A stretch of DNA of 64,000 bases from Thalassorhabdus alkalitolerans (GCF_042656585.1 NZ_JBHSPG010000023.1); one strand, 5' to 3'; shown: positions 1-9,422, numbered from the stretch's first letter. Notes: generated by a model from the letters alone, not told the origin. Program-made: numbers and translations.

Positions 1-549
1 GAAGAAGATATAGAAGTCAGAAGTTATACAAAAAGCGGTTGCCGTTTTTCAACTGACCAAAGAGAGGATAAAGAGGATTGTCAAGAATGGAATGATAATA
101 TGATGGAAGTCCTTCTTTCTGAAAAACCTGATTTGGTATTTACGACCGCTGACGCAACAGAATTAGATGAAGTACCAAAAGGTTATGTGGAGCACTGGGA
201 AACATTGAATGAAGAGGAGATACCGGTGTTTGCTGTAAGAGACAACCCAAGGTTTGAGTTTGATCCACCTTCTTGTGTAGAAGAAAATGGACCCTATGCT
301 CAGGAGTGCGCAATAGATAGAGAAGAAATTTTACCTTCAAATAGCCCGTGGGAAAAATTGGATAATCCTCCAAGTAACGTTCATTATGCAGATTTAAGCG
401 ATTCCTTCTGTGAAGAAGATGTATGTTACTCAGTAGTAGATAATGTACTTGTTTATAGGGACTTTCATCATCTTACAGCAACATTTTCTAAAAAGATTGC
501 CCCAGAATTAAAAGAGGAACTTCTTCCTGTCTTAAATAACCTTCAGTAG
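1..549 (+). CDS. C-terminal part of a membrane acyltransferase with SGNH domain (5' end outside window)
   Basis: The reading frame is open from the first base, so the start lies outside the window. The visible 182 residues look like the C-terminal SGNH-like domain fused to OafA/YrhL-type acyltransferase-3 proteins, which O-acetylate cell-surface polymers. Supporting features are the PDLVFTTAD block, cysteine-containing segments (DPPSCV, AQECAID, SFCEEDVCY) and the terminal block VYRDFHHLTATFSKK. The last of these resembles the D-x-x-H-L motif that supplies the catalytic Asp and His of this domain. None of the membrane helices of the acyltransferase-3 half are visible. The gene ends 48 bp before a strong terminator. 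Family assignment is good; the acceptor substrate cannot be inferred. Confidence 0.7.
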   Translation, partial: EEDIEVRSYTKSGCRFSTDQREDKEDCQEWNDNMMEVLLSEKPDLVFTTADATELDEVPKGYVEHWETLNEEEIPVFAVRDNPRFEFDPPSCVEENGPYAQECAIDREEILPSNSPWEKLDNPPSNVHYADLSDSFCEEDVCYSVVDNVLVYRDFHHLTATFSKKIAPELKEELLPVLNNLQ

Positions 550-596
550 AAGGTAGAATTCAGAAGATTGATTGTGAGATTTTAAGTCTAATTAGA

Positions 597-626
597 AGCT
601 GGCCCAGACCTAGGGCCAGCTTTTTC
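597..626 (+). terminator. Rho-independent terminator of the acyltransferase gene
   Basis: A 9-bp perfect stem, AGCTGGCCC paired with GGGCCAGCT, has a 7-nt loop and is followed by TTTTTC. It sits between the convergent acyltransferase and dsdA genes. Confidence 0.85.
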
Positions 627-656
627 TTCTTATCTACGTAGAAAAGCTGTAGACAC

Positions 657-1952
657 TCAGCTCTTTTTCCCTTTTTCATACCCATCCGTTCTTACCTCTT
701 CCGGTACAAGGGCTCCCCCTGTTCCCCACACAATATGAATAGCGTTAGATTTATCCTGGTTGTTTGTCCGGTATGGCCCGGCCATGCCGGCAAGGGCAGA
801 AGGCTCGAGATAGGTGCCTTCTGTATCCTTAAGAATACGTAAATAGTGGTAGAGCACGTCATCTCTTATCGTGTAAATCCCGGAAAGCAGAGGATCCATA
901 ACTTTTCCTACAAAGGAAGACGGTGTGCCGACAGCAAGGCCATCCGCTTCTGTAATATTATCCAGTCCGACGTCTTGAACAGAAATGTCAGCATGCTTTC
1001 CTGTTAACAGCCCAAGGAGCATACAAGGAGATTGCACCGGTTCAGCAAAATAACAACGGACATGTTCACCAAAGACATGCTTCAAGCCAAATGCCACCCC
1101 GCCCGGTCCTCCGCCGACACCGCATGGAAGATAGACATAAAGTGGCCGCTCTTTACTGACCGTGATTCCCTGTTCTTCTAATTGTTCCTTTACTTCAAGG
1201 GCAGCAGCAGAGTACCCGGCAAATAAATGAACAGAATTTTCATCATCTACGAAGTGACAGCGTGGATCTGCTTCGCATTGCTTCCGGCCTTGCGCCACGG
1301 CAGCACTATAGTCTGTTTCATATTCATGAACGTTCACTCCTTTTTCACGAAGGAGCTCCTTCTTCCACTCTTTGGCGTCCTGCGACATATGCACATCTAC
1401 GGTAAACCCTAATTCAGCACTCATGATTCCAATGCTTAAACCCAGGTTTCCAGTCGATCCGACTGCAATAGAATAACGTGAGAAGATCTTTCTGCTTTCT
1501 TCATGTAAAAGCTTTGAATAATCATCTTCTTTGCTTGTAAGAATGCCTGCTTGTAAAGCCAGCTTCTCCGCCCAGGTGAAAATTTCGTGAAAGCCACCGC
1601 GCGCTTTAATAGAGCCTGCGACCGGCAATTCATTGTCACATTTTAAAAACAGTCTCCCTTTGATAGATTCTCCAGTATCCTGCTCTAACGAAGCTTTCAT
1701 GTGGGGGATTTCTTCTAAGGAAGAAGAAATGATCCCATCAGGAGAAGAGTCAGGAAATGCTTTAGCCATCAAAGGTTCAAATCTCTTAAAACGTTTGACG
1801 GCTTCATAGATAACAGATTCATCAAGACCTTGAACAGGCAAAGGCGCATCGGGCTCACAGTTGGGGTTGGTCCAGTATACTTCTTTGGCATCTATGATGT
1901 TTTGGAATACAGGGTATTTTTCTATGTAGAATTGCAGCTCAGATTGATTCAT
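657..1952 (-). CDS. dsdA: D-serine ammonia-lyase (D-serine dehydratase)
   Basis: This PLP enzyme converts D-serine to pyruvate and ammonia in the cytoplasm. The 431-residue product has the family signature PVAGSIKARGG near residues 110-120, with Lys116 as the expected Schiff-base lysine. It also has the GSTGNLGLSIG substrate loop near 165-175 and the glycine-rich phosphate-binding loop CGVGGGPGG near 277-285. I chose the ATG at 1952, giving MNQSEL, because AGGTGA lies 6 nt upstream. A longer in-frame start at 2021 has no comparable site and would add 23 unrelated residues. It is transcribed towards the upstream acyltransferase and is divergent from glpP, with about 125 bp between them. No dedicated regulator or D-serine transporter is adjacent. 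Confidence 0.93.
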   Translation of the reverse strand: MNQSELQFYIEKYPVFQNIIDAKEVYWTNPNCEPDAPLPVQGLDESVIYEAVKRFKRFEPLMAKAFPDSSPDGIISSSLEEIPHMKASLEQDTGESIKGRLFLKCDNELPVAGSIKARGGFHEIFTWAEKLALQAGILTSKEDDYSKLLHEESRKIFSRYSIAVGSTGNLGLSIGIMSAELGFTVDVHMSQDAKEWKKELLREKGVNVHEYETDYSAAVAQGRKQCEADPRCHFVDDENSVHLFAGYSAAALEVKEQLEEQGITVSKERPLYVYLPCGVGGGPGGVAFGLKHVFGEHVRCYFAEPVQSPCMLLGLLTGKHADISVQDVGLDNITEADGLAVGTPSSFVGKVMDPLLSGIYTIRDDVLYHYLRILKDTEGTYLEPSALAGMAGPYRTNNQDKSNAIHIVWGTGGALVPEEVRTDGYEKGKKS

Positions 1953-2078
1953 AACAGTCACCTCACTTACTTGTATTGTAGCATTCTGACACGAGGAGAG
2001 AGACGAGAAATTGACAACCATGCGTGAAATCCATACGATAACACCATAACCATAACACGTGATAAAGAGGGGTAATAA

Positions 2079-2660
2079 ATGGCGGAAAAGAAGAAACAGT
2101 CATTTACAGATATGATGAAATCACCGATTATTGCGGCAATCAGTTCCCCAAAAAGGCTGGATGAAGCAATGGATAGCAAGTGCAGCATCGCGTTTCTCAT
2201 GATGGGGGATGTCATGAGCCTCCCTAATTATGTAAAAGCCTTGCAGCAGGCGGGAATGAAGGTGTTTGTCCACTTGGATTTTGTAGAGGGAGTCGCCAAT
2301 GATCGAAGCGGCGTTCGCTATGTTGCCAGACAAGCTAAGCCAGAGGGAATTATTTCGACAAAGAATCAAGTGATTCGCTACGGAAAAGAAGAAGGAATGC
2401 TGACCATCCAACGGTTCTTCTTAATTGATAAATCTGCGATTGACAAAGGGATACAAATGGTAGAGTCATCCAGGCCCGATGCAGTGGAAATTTTACCTGG
2501 CGTGATACCAAAGGTCATAAACAGGCTGTCAGAACAAACCTCACTTCCCCTTATCGCAGGTGGATTAATAGAAACATTGGATGAAATCCAGGAAGCACTG
2601 GATGCTGGAGCGGTAGCGGCTTCCTGCGGCAGTAAGAAACTATGGAATTCTGAAGTATAA
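2079..2660 (+). CDS. glpP: Glycerol uptake operon antiterminator
   Basis: This 193-residue protein matches the length and sequence blocks of GlpP, the glycerol-3-phosphate-responsive RNA-binding antiterminator. Recognisable blocks are SPIIAAISS near the N-terminus, VFVHLDFVEG, EGIISTKN, QRFFLIDKSA, VEILPGVIPK and PLIAGGLI; it is an alpha/beta-barrel-like protein. In B. subtilis glpP lies next to glpF and glpK and acts on the leader RNAs of the glp genes. Here no glp gene follows, and a terminator closes the transcript 17 bp after the stop, so its targets must lie outside the window. The ATG is preceded by AGAGGGG at a suitable distance. Confidence 0.92.
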   Translation: MAEKKKQSFTDMMKSPIIAAISSPKRLDEAMDSKCSIAFLMMGDVMSLPNYVKALQQAGMKVFVHLDFVEGVANDRSGVRYVARQAKPEGIISTKNQVIRYGKEEGMLTIQRFFLIDKSAIDKGIQMVESSRPDAVEILPGVIPKVINRLSEQTSLPLIAGGLIETLDEIQEALDAGAVAASCGSKKLWNSEV

Positions 2661-2676
2661 TAGATTGTTGTGTTTT

Positions 2677-2708
2677 ACCCGTATTCGTTTAAGAATGCGG
2701 GTTTTTTT
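2677..2708 (+). terminator. Rho-independent terminator after glpP
   Basis: The 10-bp stem ACCCGTATTC/GAATGCGGGT contains one G-T wobble and is followed by seven T residues. Confidence 0.85.
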
Positions 2709-2968
2709 GAGAGAAGAAAGTCCCTTTTCCTCAAACTCATTCTTTTTTCTCAATATTACGGGAAAGTTTATTTGCATAAACCTCTGAATATACCGCCATA
2801 CCCGCTTCTACTTAATTACTATGGGGAATCAATGGTAACAGCTACTAGTTTACTAATCTAGCAAAAAAGGCTTCTCCTAGTAGATAAAAGCAAGTAGCCT
2901 AGTGAGCAGCTAATTCTTTTTTCATATAATATTTCATTCCAGTATACAAAGTAGAAAGGGAGTTGAAA

Positions 2969-3814
2969 ATGACAAGAAAAATGACAAAGTTTGCCGCCAT
3001 GCTGCTCATGGTAATTGCTGTCACCTTGACGGGACAAGCAAACCAGGGGAATGCTGCCCAGGATTCACAGCTTGGGACGGTCACAGGTGTGCAGAATGGT
3101 TTGAATGTGAGAGCCCAGCCTAATTCTGGTTCAACCATTATCGGGGGGTTATCTAACGGAACACAAGTTACGATCCATAGCATTGATGAACATAATTGGG
3201 CACAAATTGACTATAACGGTGGAGTCGGTTACATAAGCATGACTTACGTTACGTTGAATAATGCACCCTCAGCCGTCCAAGGTAAAACGATAGCCATTGA
3301 CCCCGGGCACGGGGGAAGCGACCCAGGCGCTGAAGCATTTGGACTTCAGGAAAAAGAAATTGCTTTGGATGTCGGGCTGCGCGTAGAGGAGAAGCTTAGG
3401 AATGCAGGGGCTGAGGTAGTGATGACAAGAACTGCAGATACATACGTGGGTCTCTCTGAAAGAGCCCAAATTGCAAATCAAGCAGACGCCGACTCGTTTG
3501 TAAGTATCCACGCAAATGCCTTTGATGGAAGTGCGGAAGGATCAGAAACCTACCATCACCCAGTTAGCAATGAAGGAAAAGAACTGGCAGAATCTATCCA
3601 GGAAGAGCTGATAAGAGAATTAGGCACCACTGATCGAGGCGTACATGACGCACACTTTGCTGTTTTAAATGAAACAGCCATGCCGGCGACCTTGGTTGAA
3701 ATAGCATTTGTAGACAATGCTTCAGATGCCGAACAATTAAAAACCAATGAGTTCCGGGAAAAAGCAGCCAATGCCATCGTGCAAGGAATCGAAAATTATT
3801 ACAGCAGCAAATAA
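2969..3814 (+). CDS. Secreted N-acetylmuramoyl-L-alanine amidase with SH3b domain
   Basis: This is a 281-residue exported cell-wall hydrolase. It has a signal peptide (basic start, hydrophobic stretch to about residue 22), one bacterial SH3 domain near 33-93 (LNVRAQPNSG, then WAQIDYNGGVGYI), and an Amidase_3 domain from about 108 to the end. The zinc and catalytic residues of this family are visible: His in DPGHGGSDPG, Glu in LQEKEIA, His in SIHANAF and Glu in VEIAFVD. It should cleave the bond between N-acetylmuramic acid and L-alanine in peptidoglycan. The ATG is chosen because AAGGGAG lies 6 nt upstream; the TTG two codons earlier touches that site. It is a single gene flanked by terminators, related in layout to CwlC/AmiC enzymes; a specific sporulation or motility role cannot be assigned. 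Confidence 0.88.
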   Translation: MTRKMTKFAAMLLMVIAVTLTGQANQGNAAQDSQLGTVTGVQNGLNVRAQPNSGSTIIGGLSNGTQVTIHSIDEHNWAQIDYNGGVGYISMTYVTLNNAPSAVQGKTIAIDPGHGGSDPGAEAFGLQEKEIALDVGLRVEEKLRNAGAEVVMTRTADTYVGLSERAQIANQADADSFVSIHANAFDGSAEGSETYHHPVSNEGKELAESIQEELIRELGTTDRGVHDAHFAVLNETAMPATLVEIAFVDNASDAEQLKTNEFREKAANAIVQGIENYYSSK

Positions 3815-3830
3815 ATAAAATAGTGTGAGA

Positions 3831-3860
3831 GATCTGAGTTCGCGAACTTAGGTCTTTTTT
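3831..3860 (+). terminator. Rho-independent terminator after the amidase gene
   Basis: A long AT/GC stem, GATCTGAGTT paired with AACTTAGGTC around a CGCG loop, is followed by TTTTTT. Confidence 0.85.
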
Positions 3861-3988
3861 ATATGGAGAGAGACATACATGAATAGACCATTGACCGGGA
3901 CAGAAGGGGGGAAATCCAGGAGAAGCTTTCTATATATAACCCCTTGAATTACAAGATGATTTTTCATTGGCAAATGCTGTTTTCAATT

Positions 3989-4012
3989 TTGTCAACAAGC
4001 GTGGTGACGAAA
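3989..4012 (+). promoter_or_regulatory. Possible MtlR operator upstream of mtlA
   Basis: An imperfect dyad, TTGTCAACA then TGGTGACGAA, lies about 85 bp before the mtlA start. It loosely resembles the TTGNCACA-N4-TGTGNCAA operator described for mannitol operons of related bacilli. No convincing SigA -35/-10 pair could be fixed nearby, so this is only a candidate. Confidence 0.25.
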
Positions 4013-4094
4013 TCACAATTAGATTACATTGAGAACCATGATGAGAGCGCTTTATTATTAGAGTATAAGTCAAAGGGAAGTAGGAGGAACAAAA

Positions 4095-5582
4095 ATGGCT
4101 AATACTAATACAGCGCCAGAGCAAAGCGGAACAGGGTTAAAAGCGAAAGTTCAGCGTTTTGGCAGTTATTTAAGCGGCATGATTATGCCGAATATAGGAG
4201 CGTTTATTGCATGGGGTCTGATTACGGCTCTCTTTATTGAAACGGGCTGGACACCAAATGAGAATTTAGCAGAACTGGTTGACCCTATGATCATTTATTT
4301 GCTTCCGCTTTTGATTGCGTTTACAGGCGGACGTATGGTTTATGATTTGCGTGGAGGAGTGGTTGGAGCCACAGCTACGATGGGTGTTATCGTCGGGGCG
4401 GATATCCCAATGTTTATTGGGGCTATGATTATGGGGCCTCTTGGCGGTTACCTCATTAAAAAGATTGACCAGTTTTTTGAAGGGAAAGTCAGATCAGGAT
4501 TTGAAATGCTGGTCAACAACTTTACCGCAGGATTTCTTGCCTTTGGTCTGGTTCTGGTTGCTTATCAAGGAGTAGGACCGGTTGTTGTTGCCTTGAACCA
4601 GGTACTGGCTGCAGGCGTTCGTGTGATCGTTGATGCAGGTCTTCTTCCATTAGCGAGTATTTTTATTGAACCCGCTAAGGTGCTTTTCTTAAACAATGCC
4701 ATTAACCATGGAATCTTAGGTCCTCTTGGAATGCAGGAGGCTACAGAGACCGGGAAATCGATCTTGTTTATGCTTGAATCAAACCCAGGACCTGGTCTTG
4801 GAGTATTGCTTGCCTTTATGCTGTTTGGAAAAGGCGCGGCAAAGATGTCTGCAGGTGGCGCAGGATTTATTCATTTCTTTGGGGGTATCCATGAAATTTA
4901 CTTCCCATACATCCTCATGAAGCCAATGCTGATTCTTGCTGTTATTGCTGGTGGCATGAGTGGAGTGTTTACTTTCGGACTGTTTAATGTCGGCCTTGTA
5001 GCGGTGCCGTCGCCAGGAAGTTTCTTTGCTTATCTTGCCATGACGCCGCAGGGAGATCACATTGGTATGCTGGCTGGTGTTATTGTTTCCACTGCTGTAT
5101 CCTTTGTTGTCGGTGCAATCATTCTAAAAACAGTAAAAGGTAAATCAGAAGAAGGGCTTGAAGAAGCAACGTCCAAGATGGAAACAATGAAAGGAAAGAA
5201 AAGTAGTGTTTCTGGAAGCCTTGTTGGAGAAGAGCAAATGGAAAAGCAGGCAGCAGACGGTGAAGCAACTGAAGTTCATGCTTCAGACCTGTCTCCTGAC
5301 AAGATTAACAAAATTATTTTTGCCTGCGATGCCGGCATGGGTTCAAGCGCCATGGGTGCCTCCATACTCCGGAACAAAGTAAACAAAGCTGGCCTTGATA
5401 TTGAAGTTACAAATAAAGCGATTAACCAGATTCCAGATGACGCTGATTTAATCATTACCCATAAAGATTTAACAGATCGTGCACGGGCAAAACAGCCGGA
5501 TAAGCTGCACATTTCTGTGGACAACTTTATGAATGGTGCAAAGTACGATGAAATTGTAAGTGACTTAAAAGAGAACGAGTAA
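4095..5582 (+). CDS. mtlA: PTS mannitol transporter subunit IICB
   Basis: This 495-residue membrane protein takes up mannitol and phosphorylates it to mannitol-1-phosphate. Hydrophobic segments fill residues 20 to about 350, including the IIC motif GGIHEIYFPYI. A charged linker of about 50 residues follows, then an IIB domain whose phosphorylated cysteine is in IIFACDAGMGSSAM (about Cys411). The IIA domain is absent from this chain and is encoded separately as mtlF, the usual Gram-positive arrangement. The ATG follows TAGGAGGAAC. It is the first gene of mtlA-mtlR-mtlF-mtlD, with 27 bp to the mtlR start. Expression is expected to depend on the MtlR activator encoded next. Confidence 0.96.
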   Translation: MANTNTAPEQSGTGLKAKVQRFGSYLSGMIMPNIGAFIAWGLITALFIETGWTPNENLAELVDPMIIYLLPLLIAFTGGRMVYDLRGGVVGATATMGVIVGADIPMFIGAMIMGPLGGYLIKKIDQFFEGKVRSGFEMLVNNFTAGFLAFGLVLVAYQGVGPVVVALNQVLAAGVRVIVDAGLLPLASIFIEPAKVLFLNNAINHGILGPLGMQEATETGKSILFMLESNPGPGLGVLLAFMLFGKGAAKMSAGGAGFIHFFGGIHEIYFPYILMKPMLILAVIAGGMSGVFTFGLFNVGLVAVPSPGSFFAYLAMTPQGDHIGMLAGVIVSTAVSFVVGAIILKTVKGKSEEGLEEATSKMETMKGKKSSVSGSLVGEEQMEKQAADGEATEVHASDLSPDKINKIIFACDAGMGSSAMGASILRNKVNKAGLDIEVTNKAINQIPDDADLIITHKDLTDRARAKQPDKLHISVDNFMNGAKYDEIVSDLKENE

Positions 5583-5609
5583 CGCGCACCTATGAAGCGG
5601 GGTGAAATC

Positions 5610-7712
5610 ATGTATGTATCGGCACGAGAACGTAACATTTTAGAGCTTTTGCTAGCCAGTCAAGATGGGATTACAGTAAAAGGTATCGCCGAGGCATTGA
5701 AAGTCAGTACCCGTACCATTCACCGCGATTTACAATCAATTGAAGATATTTTAGCAGAGTATGACCTTACGTTAGAAAAACAGGCAGGAATTGGAGTGAA
5801 GCTTGCAGGACCAGAGGAAAAAATCACTCAGTTACAAAGCTTTCTTCATGGGGTGAAACCTGTAGAGTACACTCCGGAGGAGCGGCAACAGCTGCTCCTC
5901 TCCATCCTTTTGCAGGAAGGAGAGCCTGTTAAGCTGTATACACTGGCTAAGGAATTAAGTGTCACCATTTCTACGATAAGCAATGATTTAAATAAAATGA
6001 ACAGCTGGCTTCAGCCTTTGGATTTAAAGATAGTGAGACGCAGAAGCTACGGCATCGAAATTCAAGGGGATGAAAAACAGAAACGACGAGCGCTCCGCCG
6101 TTTGATTACAGAACAAATAGGAGAGGAGAAGCTCCTTTCTTTACTGGAAGCTCATCGCAATAGGGAAATGATACAGGAACAGGCTTCTCACAAGCTCCTT
6201 CATCTTTTAGATACAAAGGTTATTCAAGAGGTGCTTACGATCCTTCATGATTTACGTGAGGAAGGAGAGTACATTGCTGATGTATCCTTCACAGGCCTGG
6301 TTGTACACTTGAGTCTCGCTGTTGACCGGATACAAAAAGGGGAAAGTATTGAAAAGAATGAGGCTTATTTAGAAAGAGTCCGGAAAGAAAAGGAGTACGA
6401 CACAGCAGAGAAAATTGTAAAACGGCTGGAAGAGCGGTTATACATTGAAATACCTGAAGTCGAGATTGGCTATGTGGCGATGCACTTGCTGGGAGCAAAG
6501 CAAGGGGACGAGGGCTTGAACCTTCTGCAGGAGGATGCGCTGGATCTTACATTGAAAGCAAAAAGGTTAATTGAGGAAGTGGAAGAAGAGGTTGGAATGC
6601 CCCTTGCAAAGGATACGTCACTGCTTGAAGGACTGGTAAGCCATCTAAAGCCTGCTTTGTTTCGAATCGAACAAGGTATGAAGATCTATAACACTCTCCT
6701 TGCGGATATAAAAAAAGGGTATGGACCTTTATTTTCTATCTTGCAGGTGAAAATCGAAAAGGTGTTTCCTGAATATGAAATGCCAGAAGAAGAAATCGGG
6801 TATTTGGTCATGCACTTTGGATCGGCAATGGAGAGGGCCAGGAATAAACAGCATATAGAGGCTGTCGTTGTATGCTCCAGTGGAATCGGCACATCAAAGC
6901 TGCTGGCCACAAGGCTGGAACGAGAGATCCCTCAGATCAGCAAGGTAAGCCACATGTCTGCTTTTGACATCAACCAGGACGCTATATCATCAGGTACTAT
7001 TGTTATATCAACCGTTCCTTTGCAATCGGTGGATCCTTATTTTCTTGTGAATCCATTTTTATCAGATAAAGAGGTTGAACGGATCAGGAGTTTTATTAGT
7101 AAGAAGGAATGGAAAACAAAGAATAACAAACTAGAGAATGATGAACCTAACTCCCGTGATTCGGAAGAAACGTGGAACAAAGAGGAAGTACTGACGGATT
7201 TTCAAGGGATTCAGCAGGTAAGCAGTCTCATTAATTCTTTGTTGGAGACGTTTGAGTTTAATGAAGTGCCGGCCAATGAAACCGTGCGTGAGATTGTGAA
7301 GCATATAAGCAGACACCAGGAAGACAGAGGCTGGGTGAAAGATAAGGATTCGATTACAGAAGCCTTACTGGATAGAGAGAAAAAAGGCGGCCTGGCCATT
7401 CCCGGGACAAGCCTCGCTTTATTTCACACCCGTTCAGAGGATGTAATGAGGCCTTCCTTTACCGTCCATCCATTGCAGAAGCCGGTCATTCTCAGGGGGA
7501 TGGACAACAAGGATACGGAAGTCACTCGTATTCTCCTCATGCTTGCTCCTGAAAACTGGAGCTCCGAAGGTATTGAGTTAATGAGTTATATCAGCGCATT
7601 AATGATTGAGAATGAATCTTCAATTGATATATTTGAAAATGGAAATGAACAAACACTGTTTTCTTTTTTAGAAAAAAAGCTTAAAGCGTATTTAATGGAA
7701 AAATTACAATAA
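5610..7712 (+). CDS. mtlR: Transcriptional activator of the mannitol operon
   Basis: This is a 700-residue PTS-regulated activator. Domains in order: DeoR-type winged helix at the N-terminus (VSTRTIHRDLQSIE), a second HTH (TISTISNDLNKMN), and two PTS regulation domains with histidines in FTGLVVHLSL, YVAMHLLG, LVSHLKPAL and LVMHFGSAM. A IIB-Gat-like domain with cysteine in VVCSSGIGTSK follows, and then a C-terminal IIA-like domain with histidine in SLALFHTRSE. These are the sites at which HPr and the mannitol enzymes II control activity in B. subtilis and Geobacillus. The ATG at 5610 is preferred because GGGGTGA lies 4 nt upstream; an in-frame ATG at 5592 lacks a site. Position between mtlA and mtlF is as in Geobacillus. 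Confidence 0.94.
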   Translation: MYVSARERNILELLLASQDGITVKGIAEALKVSTRTIHRDLQSIEDILAEYDLTLEKQAGIGVKLAGPEEKITQLQSFLHGVKPVEYTPEERQQLLLSILLQEGEPVKLYTLAKELSVTISTISNDLNKMNSWLQPLDLKIVRRRSYGIEIQGDEKQKRRALRRLITEQIGEEKLLSLLEAHRNREMIQEQASHKLLHLLDTKVIQEVLTILHDLREEGEYIADVSFTGLVVHLSLAVDRIQKGESIEKNEAYLERVRKEKEYDTAEKIVKRLEERLYIEIPEVEIGYVAMHLLGAKQGDEGLNLLQEDALDLTLKAKRLIEEVEEEVGMPLAKDTSLLEGLVSHLKPALFRIEQGMKIYNTLLADIKKGYGPLFSILQVKIEKVFPEYEMPEEEIGYLVMHFGSAMERARNKQHIEAVVVCSSGIGTSKLLATRLEREIPQISKVSHMSAFDINQDAISSGTIVISTVPLQSVDPYFLVNPFLSDKEVERIRSFISKKEWKTKNNKLENDEPNSRDSEETWNKEEVLTDFQGIQQVSSLINSLLETFEFNEVPANETVREIVKHISRHQEDRGWVKDKDSITEALLDREKKGGLAIPGTSLALFHTRSEDVMRPSFTVHPLQKPVILRGMDNKDTEVTRILLMLAPENWSSEGIELMSYISALMIENESSIDIFENGNEQTLFSFLEKKLKAYLMEKLQ

Positions 7713-7729
7713 TAAGGAGTGGAGAAACC

Positions 7730-8164
7730 ATGGCAAAACAAGTATTAACGGAAGAGAATATCATTATTGGAGAGAACGTTTCATCAAAGGAGGAAGCCAT
7801 CAAGCGCGTTGGCGGACTGCTTAAGGATCATGGGTATGTGAATGATGAGTATGTAAATAAAATGTTTGAAAGAGAAGAAGTGACCTCCACGTATATGGGG
7901 AACTTTCTTGCCATCCCTCATGGTACGGAAGAAGGAAAAAAAGAAGTATTGGAATCCGGTATTACGATCCTTCTGCTAGAAGAGCCTATTGAGTGGGACG
8001 GCAACGAGGTGAAGCTTGTAATTGGAATTGCAGGGAAAGGCGATGAGCATCTTAACATCCTTTCAAACATTGCTATTACTTGCTCTGAGGAAGATACCCT
8101 TCAGGAAATCTTATCTGCAACAACAAAGGAAGAGCTGATGAACCACTTTGGAGAGGTACAGTAA
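7730..8164 (+). CDS. mtlF: PTS mannitol transporter subunit IIA
   Basis: This is a 144-residue cytoplasmic IIA protein of the mannitol/fructose type. It passes phosphate from HPr to the IIB domain of MtlA. The phosphorylated histidine is His64 within NFLAIPHGTEEGK. An upstream AAGGAGTGGAGA serves as ribosome binding site. It lies 17 bp after mtlR and is separated from mtlD by a single base, so all four mtl genes are almost certainly one transcript. The full IIA domain length is present and the active-site region is intact. Confidence 0.95.
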   Translation: MAKQVLTEENIIIGENVSSKEEAIKRVGGLLKDHGYVNDEYVNKMFEREEVTSTYMGNFLAIPHGTEEGKKEVLESGITILLLEEPIEWDGNEVKLVIGIAGKGDEHLNILSNIAITCSEEDTLQEILSATTKEELMNHFGEVQ

Positions 8165-8165
8165 C

Positions 8166-9308
8166 ATGCTGGCTGTCCATTTTGGTGCAGGAAATATTGG
8201 AAGAGGCTTCGTTGGTGAAGTATTAAATAACAATGGGTACAAGATTTGTTTTGTTGACGTGCAGCAATCATTAATTGATGAAATCAATAAAAAAAATAGC
8301 TATCAGATTGAACTTGCCCAGGAAAAAGAAGAAAGTATCGAAATTAACGATGTGTACGCCCTTAACAGCCAGGAAAACAAAGCAGAAGTTGTTGATACGA
8401 TTGCCAGAGCTGACCTGGTTACAGTATCGGTGGGTGTGTCGATCCTTCCCTTTATTGCACCAGTTCTGGCTGCAGGGCTGGAACAGAGGGTAAAGGCAGA
8501 AGGCGGCCCTCTCCATGTCATTGCATGTGAAAATGCTGTTGGGGCCAGCACGACTCTTAAGCAAGCGGTAAAAGAGGAATTATCAGAAAGCAGCTGGGCA
8601 AGAATCTCTGAGATGACAGGTTTTCCAGATGCCGCAGTGGACCGCATTGTTCCTAATCAAAGAACGGATGGCTCTCTTGATGTGAAAGTAGAACCATTTT
8701 TTGAATGGATTGTGGAACAGCAAGGAATGGTAAAGGAAGAGAACCTTACAGGTATAAAGTATGTAAAAAATCTCACGCCTTATATTGAAAGAAAACTCTT
8801 TACTGTAAACACAGGACACGCCTGTATTGCTTATCTTGGTTTTATCAATGGACAAGCGTCCGTTGCGGAAGCTCTTGCTGATGAAAGCATCCGCGCCCAA
8901 GTAGAGGGAGCTTTAAACGAAACAGGTCGACTGTTAGAGGAAAAATACCAATTCAGCAATGAAGAAATGGAACTCTATCATAATAAGATTATTGAGCGTT
9001 TTGAAAACACACACCTTTCTGATCCAGTAGAAAGAGTGGGACGAAATCCGTTAAGGAAGCTGAAAAGCACCGACCGCTTAATTAGTCCGCTTTCCCAGCT
9101 CCATCAACGGGGGATAGAAGCGCCTCACCTCATTACAGTAGCAGCTGCTGCCTTCTTGTTTGATGTTCAAGAAGACGAAGAGAGTGTGAAGCTTCAAGAA
9201 ATGGTGGATGAACTAGGGATAGAGAAAACGATTCAACAGGTTACTGACCTGCCTGACGAACTAGTAAGTAAAATTGAAAAAGAATATATGACCTTAAAAA
9301 GCCGGTGA
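8166..9308 (+). CDS. mtlD: Mannitol-1-phosphate 5-dehydrogenase
   Basis: This 380-residue enzyme oxidises mannitol-1-phosphate to fructose-6-phosphate with NAD. The N-terminal dinucleotide-binding motif HFGAGNIGRGF is at residues 5-15. The catalytic-region blocks DRIVPNQ and KLFTVNTGHACIAYLG (with the family lysine) are present, and the length is normal. The start is the ATG one base after the mtlF stop, with GGAGAGGT upstream. Its stop codon lies inside the left arm of a hairpin (positions 9300-9318) that was originally the operon terminator; an insertion element has duplicated this hairpin and separated it from its T-run. The coding sequence itself is undamaged. Confidence 0.95.
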   Translation: MLAVHFGAGNIGRGFVGEVLNNNGYKICFVDVQQSLIDEINKKNSYQIELAQEKEESIEINDVYALNSQENKAEVVDTIARADLVTVSVGVSILPFIAPVLAAGLEQRVKAEGGPLHVIACENAVGASTTLKQAVKEELSESSWARISEMTGFPDAAVDRIVPNQRTDGSLDVKVEPFFEWIVEQQGMVKEENLTGIKYVKNLTPYIERKLFTVNTGHACIAYLGFINGQASVAEALADESIRAQVEGALNETGRLLEEKYQFSNEEMELYHNKIIERFENTHLSDPVERVGRNPLRKLKSTDRLISPLSQLHQRGIEAPHLITVAAAAFLFDVQEDEESVKLQEMVDELGIEKTIQQVTDLPDELVSKIEKEYMTLKSR

Positions 9309-9318
9309 TTCATCGGCT
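9300..9318 (+). repeat. Left copy of the 19-bp target-site duplication (mtlD terminator stem)
   Basis: AGCCGGTGATTCATCGGCT is a near-perfect inverted repeat and overlaps the mtlD stop. An identical 19-mer is at 10029-10047. The two copies exactly flank the 710-bp insertion element. Confidence 0.85.
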
Positions 9319-9422
9319 CAGACTGTCGAGGACCTACGCTTTTCTAAAGCGTGGGTTCCTAATGTTTTGGAGAAATGTCGTCTTCCAGTCATTTTATTTG
9401 CTCTAAAATGCAAAAACACCCC

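Noticed and set aside
2670..2861. A 63-codon frame after glpP
   Set aside because: It begins inside the glpP terminator and lacks a ribosome site.
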